Shown here in pieces: positions 33,170 through 44,706 of a stretch of DNA of 64,000 bases. The notes below the pieces were generated by a model that was not told the DNA's origin, made no database searches, and saw only the letters and a list, made by a program, of their open reading frames with translations. Within the stretch, counting starts at the first letter, position 1, and each line of letters starts with the position of its first letter. The stretch spans positions 11,690,501 to 11,754,500 of the forward strand of contig CM072344.1 of the NCBI GenBank assembly GCA_036874045.1. Reading direction: 5' to 3'. A program made the position numbers and the translations under genes. Origin of the DNA: Cymodocea nodosa (lineage: Eukaryota > Streptophyta > Magnoliopsida > Alismatales > Cymodoceaceae).

Positions 33170-35139
33170 TGTTTAGAATGAAAAAGTGCATAATATTAAC
33201 GGTTAAATGATGGTTAATTGCATAATAATTAGCTTATCATATGAGAATTAAGCCATTATGTTATAATTGCACTATTATATACTTTAATGAAGGAATTTGC
33301 ATAATTTCAAAGAATTAGCGTTAATTTAGTACATTTCTGAACTATCGATGAATTATAGGCTTTGAAATTCTTAAGTATCTGAATTTTCTATTATTTCGGA
33401 GAGCTATGTTTAATGTATCGGACAGTTATATTTTTAACGATAGAAGAATATTTTATTATTTCTTGGGTTACACTTATTGAAACTTTAATGCATGACTTAA
33501 GTGGATTTTCAGTAAGTATCTACTAACTATCCGAAATGCATATGGGCATCGAATAGTTAAGGTTTGTAAGTATCCAAAATATCTGAACTCGTTAAGTTAG
33601 ATTTATGCACATGTTGAATTTAAATGCTTTATTATGTCACGTGAGATGCACATGTTTAACTCGTTAAGTTAGCATAACTATACGCATTGAGTTACATGAA
33701 TACACACTAAGGTAAAGCGTTATGTTAGCAACTTATTTCTTTATTGCACGTGTTTTATAGTTAAATCAACGAAGTAAGTCCGTTGAATTATCTGTAACTC
33801 TACGAACCATTTATTTTCTAATATGCCACTATAGCAGTTATAGAAATAGGACATTCGAAGGAAAACCACGATCCCACGTATCACGTAGGAATTCACTCAT
33901 GGAAGGAAGAAGAAATCACCTTCGTTGATATGAATGAAGGAAATCTAACCGATCATCTAAGTAGAAGCAGTTACTATAGAAAGAAATATAAAAGAAGAGG
34001 AGAAAAACAAAGAAAGTGTGTGTGTAGAGGTGGAGGACCGCGCTAACTACAGGAAGCGTCGGAAGTTCCCTGAAGTTCCACACCACCACCAAAATCACCA
34101 ACCATCGGAGGTCTATGAGGATACTTTTCTGATGTCGGGTCGATTTCGAGCCAAACATAGTGCTTGACAACCATTGTGAGGAGTGATCATGTCGCGGGAA
34201 GGGAAGCCATTTTCACAAAGCACTGACTCATATCTTAGGAGATCGTAAAGCTTCTAGCCTTGGTTTTGGGTTGATGCTAGTATGCTGAAGAGGAGATCAT
34301 CTTATAATTTTGGATTCACGATTCTATAAGGAGAGGAGGTAGAATTGTAAGTGATTAAGTTTTCAGTGGTGTAATTGTGTCGCATGTAGTGACGAAAGTT
34401 TTTAATGTCGATAGAGATTTTTACATTTCACCTTTCGCTCATCTTCAGGAACATATCGAAACAAAAATACCAAAAACAACAAATTATCTGTGTTTACATT
34501 TAGTATTAAAGTGTTGTATTGTTTGTTTTGTATCGTGATTAATATTATCAATGTCAACATTGTGAATGTTTTATGTTTGTTTGATTCAGAAATAGAAAAT
34601 AGTTTTACAGTTTACTGAAATTGATTTGTTCCAAATACTTAAAGATTTTAATGGTTACTATTGGAAACATCTGAATGTTAGTATTGCTTAATGATAAATC
34701 TAATATTAACTAACATTAAAGAGCTTAATTGATGTTATTTACAATCTGTGGAATCGCCCAATGGTTGGCTAAATTTCTTTGTAAATAGCAATATTTAATT
34801 GGAAAGATAGGCTCGTAGAGTTAATGTAAGTCCATGAGGATAGTCTGTTGAGTTAGCCATAACTCCAAGAACTTAGTCCATTGTGTTAACTGTAACTCAA
34901 CGGAGTGTTTAACTGAACACACATAAACTCCAATATAAAAATCGAAACAGTACACAATTCATACTCAATCTCTATGGGATTGACCTATACTTGCACACAA
35001 ATACAATATATACTATGCACTTGCAGTTAAAGGCACAAATTGGATTTACTATCTAATTTTTGTGAAAGGTTGTTTGTTTACTTCTAAATGTAATTATTTA
35101 TATAAGCAAGTTTAAGAATTAACTTAACAACCCTAAACA
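33170..35139 (+). mobile_element. Athila-type gypsy 5' LTR (copy C)
   Basis: TGTTTAGAATG at 33170 to about ...AAACA at 35139, about 1970 bp. Inserted in Sirevirus integrase; the five bases before it are GTTAC. The TATA region is decayed (TTTGTAAATAGC near 34780). A degenerate primer site and the gypsy leader follow, so this is the 5' LTR of the element at 35147-40367. Confidence 0.85.
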
Positions 35140-35146
35140 AGTTTTC

Positions 35147-35164
35147 TAGCACCGTTGTCGACGA
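35147..35164 (+). other. Degenerate tRNA-Asp primer binding site
   Basis: TAGCACCGTTGTCGACGA against TGGCGCCGTTGCCGGGGA, at the expected place a few bases after LTR copy C. Most differences are transitions. Confidence 0.7.
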
Positions 35165-35245
35165 CTGAGAAACTAAGCAACTGTGAGTGCTGTTTTGTTT
35201 TAAAAGTAGAGGGAGTGTTGAGTGTTTTATTGTATAATTGAGAAT

Positions 35246-36994
35246 ATGGCATATGCTTATGCTCAAAGATTTCTGAAACCTGTAGTTAGTATATGTGAAT
35301 TCTGTAATTTGGAAGGTCACAACATCTCTAATTGTTTGAAACTAAGACGATTGCAGATGGTTAGAACAAATGAACAACAAATGAATTATATTCAATATAA
35401 TAGAGTTGAGTATGAGAATCCTATAGTTCACCCAACTAATGGTCAGTTTAGAATGTGTAATATGTTGAAAGACAAAGAAGTTTGGGATAGATATGATAGA
35501 CTGAAGCGTAGCCTAGAGCAAAACATGGACAAATTGGAACAATACATGTGGCAGCAACAAGAAGTCAACCAATTAAACTATAGGGAAGAATATATAGAAC
35601 CTAACATTGATATCATTTACGAAACTGAAAAAACCATAATGAAAATTGATCAAAAATTGAATGCAATGAGATTAGATAATTTGGAAAGAAAATTAAAAGC
35701 ATTGGACAAATTTATAATGAAATTACAAGTTATACAACAGGAAAACACAAATGAAAACTTTAATGTTACAAATTTGCATAATTTGCAAGACATATAGACA
35801 AAAGAAAATACTAATGCAATAGAATTTAAAGAATGCAATTTAAAACTAAAAATAGTTGAAGATCATAATCACGAAAATGAAATACAAGAACATCATGGAA
35901 GTAATGAAAATCTAGAAGATGTATGTATAACATTAAGATCTGGAACTAATATACCATCAAGAATTCAAAAAGAAAATAATATGAAGGTGGATAAGAACAA
36001 AATTCAAAATGATAATGAAAATGTAATATCTGAAAACGTAGAAATCACTAAAGAAAAATCTGAATCTAAAAATGAGACTAAAAATTATTAGACAAATGAA
36101 ATGAAAGAAAAAGAATCTTGTAAATCACAATCATTAGCACCCTATCTTGACATATTACAACAAACATTTCCTAAAAAGCAAGAAAAAATTAGAGAAATTT
36201 TTGAAAAAGTACAAGTTAACATTCCTTTGTTAGACTTATTGTAGAAAATGTCACCTTATGCTAAATTTCTTAAAGATTGGTGTACTAAGAAAAGAAAGCG
36301 AAAAGTTTTAAGGAAATTCTTTTTAGCTGAGCAAAGTAGTTCCCTATTTTTGCCACAAATTCCTAAAAAGTTATCTGATCTTAGAATCCCTGTTATATCA
36401 TGCACCATAGGAAATACTATTCTAGAAAGAACCTTAATAGACCTAGGTGCAGGTATAAATGTTATGCTGAGTGATATATTTGCATCCTTAGGATTGGAAG
36501 GCTTAATCCCTACTAGGATTGTTATTCAATTAGTTGATAGAAGTATAAGATACCTTAGAGGAAAAATAGAGAATGTCTTAATTAAAATCAAAAACTTCAT
36601 ATATCCTATTAATATTGTAATTTTGGATTCCCAACAAATTAAGCATCAAAATCATAATACATCTTTAATTTTGGGAAGGCCATTCTTAGCAACATCAGGG
36701 GTTGTTATAAATTATAAAACTGAAGTGATGAAGTTAGCATATGGTAATGAGGATAGTCAATTGAACATTTTCAAACTAGAAAAGTTTGGGCAATTAGAAA
36801 TGTCCTTACATACTATAGACTTTTTAGAGGATGAAGGAGATATGCTAGATGATGTGATTCAAGAAGAACTAAATAGGCAACTAAATTCTGAAAATTTAGG
36901 AGAAAGTGAAAGCATAAATGTAGAAGAAGATCAAGAAGAGATTAATATAAAAGATGAAAATGTTCAATTAGGAGCTCTAGCTTCTAATGGGTAA
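35246..36994 (+). pseudogene. Gypsy 5' ORF: zinc knuckle plus protease, no capsid; RT-RH-INT deleted (copy at 35 kb)
   Basis: One frame from ATG 35246 (MAYAYAQRFLKPVVS). A CCHC zinc knuckle (CEFCNLEGHNISNC, 35294-35335) follows within 20 residues of the start, so no room is left for a capsid. Next comes a charged, coiled-coil-like linker, then the protease region ERTLIDLGAGINVMLSDIF (Asp of DLGA) and LILGRPFLATSG. Stops: TAG 35795, TAG 36089, TAG 36241 and TAA 36992; where comparable, the 44.7 kb copy has CAG or CAA. After about 37028 the sequence jumps to the spacer after integrase, so about 3 kb of RT, RNase H and integrase is lost. It could only move with help from an intact relative, if at all. 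Confidence 0.85.
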
Positions 36995-37577
36995 CATTTA
37001 CATTTAAAACCTTTACCTTTTGAAAAAATTATATATTATATTAAGTAAAAATGTCAGTTTTATCGAAGCATAGTATCAGTTCAACCGGTAAGAAAAAAGA
37101 GAGTATTTAATTTCAGTTCAATTGAAAAATATAATAGTTTGACCGCAAGGCTAAAATGTTGAAAAATTAAGAGTCGGTTAGACTGAAAATTCTTCGGTCT
37201 TGACTGAAGTGATAATTATTATTATAAGTTATTTTTATTAGTTATAACTTAACAAAAAGTCTGTTGAGTTACGCTTAACTTAATGAACTTACTCCGTTGA
37301 GTCTAGGATAAGTTAACGAACTTACCCTATTGAGTTAATTATAACTCAATGGAGTACTATAGTGAAGTCTATGGACTTAGTCTATTGAGTTAACTGTAAC
37401 TCCATGGAGAGGTAGATGAGAGAGCGAGAGCTTGCATGGGAAATTGACCCGATTACCTATCTAAACTTAGGGCTTATTTATACTAAAACTTAGGATTTGG
37501 GGGCATTATCCGCAGAATCATTTAGAACATAGAACAGTAGAGATTAGAGTGATTCTGTTCCATTTCATAACTCTGCG
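36995..37577 (+). other. Deletion junction and spacer before ORF3
   Basis: A few codons of the pol linker remain to about 37028. The sequence then continues as the spacer otherwise found after integrase (GCATAGTATCAGTTCAACCGG near 37066). CGTTGAGTTA-type arms, several decayed, lie at about 37258-37400. No gene is seen. Confidence 0.7.
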
Positions 37578-39816
37578 ATGACAAAGATGACGCTAGAGTT
37601 CTAGGAGGAAGTAGTTGACACGACAAGATTTCTCAAAGAATCTGAAGAATGACACACATGATAGAAGATCAGAAATACAACATGGGAAAAAGAACTACAA
37701 AAGGTAGAATCTGACCTTTTCTACTAGAGAAAAGTTTTGGTAGATTTAGGCATAAAAATACCTTAGATTATGGAAACGAGAATCAAAGTAGCTACAGAAG
37801 TTGCATTAAATAGAGAGAGAAAAATCAGACCAAATATTGAAGTTGCCTTAGAACTGATCTAATGCAAGGCTAGATTATGGTTTTTGCGAGAAATAGCTAG
37901 TTGTGTAAGGGGTGTAATTAGGCGACAACAACAGAGATAGGCCACTGAAGAACAATAGGAAGAGCCAACTGCTGAAAGACCAGTTATTGAGGAGCAGCAA
38001 CCAGGACCATCCATTCCACCGCCAAGGCTATTAGAAAGAGCTACATTTTTGGGGCCATCTACGCGAGAGGAATGGAAAAAATTTGTAGAGCTGGTGAAAG
38101 TTGCCAAGAGCCAAGGAAATTCTGAAGATATGGCTGTGGCAAAATCTCATTTACTTTATGATGCACTCTGTAGGAAAAGGGTCAAAGAAAAGTTGAAGGC
38201 CCAATACAAAATTAAAGTTGAACGGTATCAGGAAGGAGCTAGATCAATGGATGCAAGAGAAGCTGAAGTTGGTCCTTCGAGACTAGCAATTATAGAAAAA
38301 GTTAAATAGGAAGAGCTAGTACCTGTGGCTCGAGGGCCTACAGAGCCTATTTCTGTAGATTTAATCTTAGAAGAAGAATAGGAAGATTAGGCATAGTTAA
38401 TTAGAAGAAGGAAAGGAAAAGAGATAGTGCCTGAACATCAAGATGAGATTAAATTTGAAATGGAAATATCAATAGGGCCTGTAGAGCTAATTTTTGTAAA
38501 CCTGCTATCCAATTCTAGGGAGGAGCAGGAGCAGCAACAACAAGAGCAAAGAGGAGAAGGAAAATAGGCTGAAATTAATCTACAGCCTATACAAACAGAA
38601 AGAACAAAAATTGGGGTAGAAGTTGATTTGCTTGTGACTCTATCCCAATCTACCACAGGATCAGAAAGAACAGTGACAATGCAGATTGGTAGTTAGGAGG
38701 AAGAAGAAAGAGAAGAAGTTGAACAAGTACTCATTGAACAAGAGAGGAATGACTCGACAAATTCCACTAAAAAGGGAGAAACTCTTCAGCAATTAATTGA
38801 AAGAATTCAAGATAGAGTGGAGAGTTCTACCGGCTGTCCACCATAGAAAAAAGCGAAAGCAAAAATACAGGAATCTCCAAAGCATTCCCAGCCAATTCAA
38901 GTTTAGCAAATGGAAGAGGAAATTCAAGAACAAACCCCTCTAGAGCAACAAATTAAAATTCCTGACCTGATTGAAACAACAGTTTTGAATGAAGTACACT
39001 TTTGGAGTTAGGAAGTATATAATAAATATTAAGAGATTAGGGGTTATGACATTATACAGTAGACCAGTAAACTAGGATGGTATGCAAGAAGTTAAGGATT
39101 TATTTGAGTTCCAAGGTCTATAGCAATTTATTTCTCAGTAGAGAGGGCATGTAGTGTATGAGAATCTAGTGCCCTACTTCTATGCCAATTTGAGAGAAGA
39201 AGAAAGTTGATTAATTTCCAATGTGGAGCAAGCTGATGTATAGATAACACTAGAGCTTCTCCACAAGATTTTAGGATTGAGAAATGAAGGAAAAGAAATT
39301 ATGGAAAGCACAACTACCGTTGAGTGGACAAAATAGGAAATCAAGGACAGTTTAGCTATCAATCCTAGTGTGCCATTATTAAATAGACTGAAGCACTTAA
39401 ATGGGAAAGCACACATGATAGCTAACATTTTGATTAAAAATGTCTACCAACGATAAGGCCATGATATTGAATTAAGTTAGTTTGTCAAATGGGCCACATA
39501 TGCAGTTGTGAATAAAATCCAAGTTAATTGATGTCAAGTCTTCCTGTCCAAGATAAAATCTACAAAGAAGAAATTATTTTATGGAGATTTGATACCTATA
39601 CGGATGGGGGACTGTATTGACTTCACGAAATGAACATCTAAAAGGATAAAATCAAGAGCTATTTCAGTGAAGGAATACAGAAACTACAATGCTGTAGCTA
39701 TTGAAGTTTCTGTACCTTCTAGAGACATTATTGGAGTTGTAGAGAGGATAAATCAATTAGAGTAACAATTAGAAAAACTCTAGAAGGAAGTAGATGAACT
39801 TAGGAAGAAAGATTAA
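37578..39816 (+). pseudogene. Gypsy ORF3 (copy at 37.6 kb)
   Basis: From ATG 37578 (MTKMTLEF) to TAA 39814-39816; same layout as the 18.8 kb copy. It is the most stop-ridden of the three: TAG/TAA at many Gln positions, TGA for TGG or CGA, and a small indel near 39050-39065 that shifts the frame. Recognisable pieces: LVKVAKSQGNSEDMAVAKSH, AQYKIKVERYQEGA, LNRLKHLNGKAHMIANILI, the FVKWATYAVVN block and the coiled-coil tail. The pol-deleted element has kept ORF3 at full length. Confidence 0.8.
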
Positions 39817-40367
39817 ATTGTATTGTTCGTCTACTTATACTTATATTTTTATGGAAAATATTTGACTAAATGTACATGTAAATTATTCATATAAATGAAT
39901 GAATGTTTTTTAGATGTTTTACATTTGTGTTTGAGAATGAATGATGTAATGGATGAACTATCTTGAATATTATATAACTGTTTAAACAATGTGCAAGACT
40001 ATTTAAAAGATTTACAAATTTTCTGAATGATATGATTAAATGCACGATGTTTGGTTAATGCTTGAACATATCTGCATGTTGAAAAGTAAAATGTAAATTC
40101 TGCATAACAGGAAATGAACTACAAGTTAAATATGCATATAATGTTCAGATTTAAATGAGTTTTAATTAGAACACTGCATTAATGACATGTATTTAACTTT
40201 ATTTAAGTTGACAAAATGTAGCAAGGAAAAAATATAGAAGTTAATATAAGGAGTAAGTTTTAGAAAATTTGTCAAGTGTTAACTCAACGAAATAAGTTCG
40301 TTGAGTTAACCTTAACTCCAAGAAGTCAATAATAAAATATAAGGTCATTGGATGAATAATACATTTT
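39817..40367 (+). other. Spacer after ORF3, broken off before the capsid ORF
   Basis: Matches the first part of 21014-21540, including an AACTCAACGAAATAAGTTCG arm pair near 40280-40310. It stops at about 40345, where inverted ORF3 sequence begins. Nothing coding is seen. Confidence 0.65.
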
Positions 40368-40740
40368 AATCATTCTTCCTTAGTTCATCTACTTCCTTCT
40401 AGAGCTTTTTTAGTTGTTGTTCTAGTTGATTAATTTGTTCTACAGCTCTTGTATATTCTCTAGAAGGCATAGTCATCTTAGTAGTAGCAACATAATTTTT
40501 GTATTCTTTCACTAAAATGGTTCTTGATCTCATCCTTTTAGATGTCCATTTCATGAAATCTATTCTTTCCACCATTAATTTTGGTATCAAGTCTCCAAAG
40601 AATAATTTCTTCTTTGTAGATTTGATCTTTGATAAGAAGACTTGACACTAGTTAACTTGAATTTTATTTACAATTGCATATGTGGCCCATTTAACAAATT
40701 GACTCAGTTCAAGGTCGTGGTCATGCCTTTGATAGACAAT
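40368..40740 (-). pseudogene. Inverted ORF3 C-terminal fragment
   Basis: On the minus strand it reads ELSQFVKWATYAIVNKIQVN, then FGDLIPKLMVERIDFMKWTS and the tail INQLEQQLKKL. This is the last ~120 codons of ORF3 in opposite orientation to its neighbours. A forward gypsy LTR starts at 40741, with ACAAT just before it. Confidence 0.8.
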
Positions 40741-41995
40741 TGTTTAGAATGAAAAAGTGCATAATATCAATAGTTAAATGATGATTAATTGCATAATATT
40801 TAGCTTATCATATGAGAATTACACCATTATGTTATAATTGTACTATTATAGGCTTTAATGAAAGAATTTGCATAATTTCAGAGAATTAATGTTAATGAAG
40901 TGCATTTTTGAACTATCGGTGAGTTATAGGCTTTTTAATTCCTAAGTCTCTGAATTGTCTGTTATTTCGGAGAGTTGCATTTCATGTACTAGACAGTTAT
41001 GTTTTAAACACTTAAAGAATATTTTATTATTTCCTAGAGTACACGTGTTGTAACCTTAATGTGTGACTTAAGTGAATGTTCGGTAAGTTATTTGTTAACT
41101 ATCCGAAATGCATTTGAGCACTGAATAGTTAGGTTCGTAAGTATCTAAAATATCTAAACTTGTTAAGTTAGATTTATGCACGTGTTGAATTTAAATACTT
41201 TATTATGTCACGTGAGCTACACATGTATAACTCTTTAAGTTAGCATAACTATATGTATTAAGATACTTGAATAGACACCAAGGTAACGTATTGTGTTAGT
41301 GTTATAAGCTTATAAGTTATTTCTTTATTGCACGTGTTTTATAGTTAAATCAACGAAGTAAGTTCGTTGAGTTACACTAACTCCATAGACCATTTATTTT
41401 CTAATATGCCACTATAGTAGTTGTAGAAATAGGAAATTTGAAGGAAAACCACAATTGCATGTATCATGTAAGAATTCACTTGTAGAATGAAGAGGAAATC
41501 ACCATCGTTGATATGAATGAAGGAAATCCAACCAATCATTTAAGTAGAATCAGTTATTATTGAAAGAAATATAAAAGAAGAGGAGAAAGACGAAGAAGTG
41601 TGTGTGTGTAGGTGGAGAACCACGCTAATTACAGGAAGCGTCAGAAGTTCCCTAAAGCTCCACACCACCACCAAAATCACTAACCATCGAAGGTCTGTGA
41701 GGATACTTTCTGGATGTTGGGTCGCTTCCAAGCTAAACACGGTGACTAACAACCACTATGAAGAGTGATCACGTCGTAGGAAGGGAAGCCATTTTCACCA
41801 AGCATCGACTCACATCTCAAGAGATCGTAAAGCTTCTAGCATTGGTTTCGAGTTGATGCTAGTATGTTGAAGAGGAGATAATCTTACAATTCTTGATTCA
41901 CGATTCTATAGGGAGAGGAGGCAAGACTGTAAGTGATTAAGTTTTCAATGGTGTAATCGCGTCGCATATAGTGATGGAAGTTTTTACTATTAATA
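40741..41995 (+). mobile_element. Truncated gypsy LTR (copy D)
   Basis: TGTTTAGAATG at 40741, collinear with copy A as far as ...TTTACTATTAATAG near 41995, then lost. Arm array near 41040-41370. The minus-strand ORF at 41540-41752 is LTR sequence found in all copies, not a gene. The last third, with the TATA region and primer site, is missing. Confidence 0.8.
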
Positions 41996-42357
41996 GGAGA
42001 TAATCTTACAATTCTTGGGGAACCACGTTAAACCTTGGTGTTTGTTGTTTGTTCTTTTAGACGTTTACCTCTCTTTGTCTTCTTCTTTCTTCTCCATGTG
42101 TCCAAGCTTCTCCCTTTCTGCACTCGCTCTTTGCATAATAAGTGGTATCAAAGCAAAGCTTGAGGACTTGGCCATGGATTAGCCTTAGAAAGAAGAAAGA
42201 AAGATCTTGGCCAATGCACATAGTCGGCACCCAAGATCGGTGACGCAAGCGCCCGATCCCAGCGGCAAGTGCCCATTGCTCGCGCGATCATCTGCGTTCT
42301 CGCCCATGTCTTCGCTCGCACCAACGTCCATGTGCGACTACTCCCGTCCTTGCCCAA
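41996..42357 (+). mobile_element. GC-rich Tork-like fragment: LTR end, primer site, start of gag
   Basis: It opens with a ~22-bp repeat of 41872-41893 (GAGATAATCTTACAATTCTT). Then GGAACCACGTTAAACCTTGG (like the R/U5 part of Tork LTRs), a CTTTTT-rich stretch, and TGGTATCAAAGC near 42142-42153, close to the initiator-Met primer site. The text that follows is GC-rich (about 42230-42350) and unlike everything else in the window. The gypsy LTR at 42358 interrupts it. Coding identity of the GC-rich part is not clear. Confidence 0.55.
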
Positions 42358-44511
42358 TGTTTAGAATGAAAAAGTGCATATTGTTAATGGTTAAATGATG
42401 GTTAATTGCATAATATTTAGCTTATCATATAAGAATTAAGCCATTATGTTATAATTGCACTATTATATGCTTTAATTAAAGAATCTACTTAAATTTGGGA
42501 AATTAATGTCAATTTAGTACATTTCTGAACTATCGGTAGTTGCAAGCTATGAAGTTCTTAAGTATCCGAATTTTCTGATATTTTAGACAATTATGTTTAA
42601 GATACCGAACATATATCAGATAGTTATGTTTAATTGCCAAACAATTATGTTTTAAAAGAATATTTTATTATTTCCTAAAGTACATGTGTCGAAACCATAA
42701 TGCATGACTTAAGTGAACTTTCAGTGAGTTATCTATAACTATTCAAAATTGCAGTTGGGCATTGGACAATTATATGTGTAACTCTCCGAAATCTCTTTTT
42801 ATTTATAAAATAGTTGTGGACACGTGTTATGTTCTGGTAAAGTGACTTAAGTGGATTTTCGGTGAGTTATCTATAACTATCCGAAATGCATCTGAGCATC
42901 GGATAGTTAGACCTGTAACTTTTTGAAATGTTTCTTTTATTATTAAACTTTTGTTGACACGTGTCGAGATCTGGTAGATTTACTTAAGTTATATATTGGT
43001 GAGTTATCTATAACTATCCGAAATGCATCTAAGCATCAGATAGTTAAGTTTGTAAGTATCTGAAATGCACCTGAGTATCAGATAGTTAAATTTAAGCATG
43101 TGTTTTATAGTTAAATCGATAAGGTAAGTCCGTTAAGTTATTTGTAACTCCACAGACTATTTATTTTCTAATATGCCACTGTAGCGGTTGCAGAAATAGT
43201 ATAGTTGGAAGGAAAAACCACAATCGCACGTATCACGTAGGAATTCACTCGTCGAAGGGAGAAGAAAGCATCATCGTTGATATGAATGAAGGAAATCCAA
43301 CCAACCATTCAAGTAGAAGTAGTTACTATTGAAGAAATATAAAAGAAAAGAAGAAAAAGAAGTAAAGTGTGTGTGATCGATGGACGGCTAGTGTGTACAG
43401 AGGAGGAGCACCGAGCTTTCTGCAGGCAGTATCGGTAATTCTCCAAAGTACCACACCAACCATCATTACCACCACCATAATCACCAACCATCGGAGATCT
43501 GTGAGGATACTTTCTTGATGTCGGGTCGATTCCGAGCCAAACATGGTGCTTGACAACCACTGTGAGGAGTGATCACGTCGCAGGAAGGGAAGCCATTTTC
43601 ACCAAGCGCTGACTCATATTTCAGGAGATCGTAAAGCTTCTAGCCTTGACTTCGAGTTGATGCCTATATGCTAAAGAGGAGATCATCTTGCAATTCTAGA
43701 CTCGCGATTCTATAGGGAGAGGAGACAGAATTATAAGTGGTTTAATTTTCAGTGGTGTAATCACATCGTATGTAGTGACAGAAGTATTTACTGTCGATTG
43801 AGATTACTTTACATTTCACCTTTTGCCCATTTCCATGTTCATATTAAAACAAAAATACCAAAAACAACTTATCTGCTATTGTATTTTGTATTTGAGTGTT
43901 GTATTGTTTGTGTTGTATCGTGATTAATGTTATCTTTGTCAGTGTTGTGATTGTTTTATGTTAGTTTTAGTTTTACAGTTTACTGAAATTGGTTCATTCA
44001 AAAGACTTAAAGATTTTAATGGTTACTATTGAACTAACTGAATGTTGGTATGCTTAATGATAAATCTAGTGTTTACTAACATTAAAGAGCTTAATTGATG
44101 TTATTTACAATCTATGGAATTGCCCAATGGTTGGTCGAATTCCTCTGTAAATAGCAATATTTAAAAAGAAAAGATAGGCTCATGGAGTTAACTTAAGTCC
44201 ACGAGGTTAGTCCGTTGAGTTAGCTATAACTCAACGAACTTTGTCTATTGAGTTAATTGTAATTCAATGGAGGGCTTATTGAATATATAAATTTGATTGT
44301 TAACAAATGGACAATTCTAAACTCTTAAGCAATTCCCTATGGGATCGACCTATACTTGCACACTGATACAATAGACACTGTGCACTTGCAGTTAAAGTAC
44401 AAATTGGAATTAATATCTAAATTGTATTAAAGGTTGTTTATTTACTTCTAAAAGAAAAAGAATAGGCATAAAGATAAATTAACTAAGTAAAAATAGAAGT
44501 TAACAAATCAT
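42358..44511 (+). mobile_element. Athila-type gypsy 5' LTR (copy E)
   Basis: TGTTTAGAATG at 42358, running to about 44511; the 3' boundary is blurred by a 33-bp tandem repeat that leads into the primer site. It differs from copy A by extra arm pairs of the CGGATAGTTA type at about 42600-43090 (for example TTTCGG..AGTTA - TCTA - TAACTATCCGAAA near 42858-42887) in place of part of the CGTTGAGTTA array. CTGTAAATAGC near 44147 is a decayed TATA region. This is the 5' LTR of the most complete gypsy element. Confidence 0.85.
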
Positions 44512-44602
44512 AGTTTTTCTGGTGCTTTGCTGGAGATCCAAACAAGTTTTTCAAGTATCATGCTGGGTAACCGAACAAGTTTTATGGCGCCGTTGCCGGG
44601 GA
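44512..44602 (+). repeat. 33-bp tandem repeat ending in the tRNA-Asp primer binding site
   Basis: Three units starting at 44512, 44545 and 44578, each AGTTTT... ; the first two end in CCAAACA and CCGAACA. The third contains the intact primer site TGGCGCCGTTGCCGGGGA at 44585-44602; the first two hold decayed forms (TGCTTTGCTGG, ATCATGCTGGG). A GAATT repeat (about 44601-44655) follows directly. Confidence 0.75.
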
Positions 44603-44706
44603 ATTGAATTGAATTGAATTGACTAGAATTAAATTGAATTGAATTGACACAAGCAACTGTTAGAACTGTTTCATTTTAATAGCCAGAGTGTTGTGTGTTT
44701 TCTTCT

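Noticed and set aside
42057..42398. Overlapping ORFs on both strands of the GC-rich island
   Set aside because: GC-rich DNA has few stops by chance; none reads as a known protein, and the forward frame crosses into the gypsy LTR.
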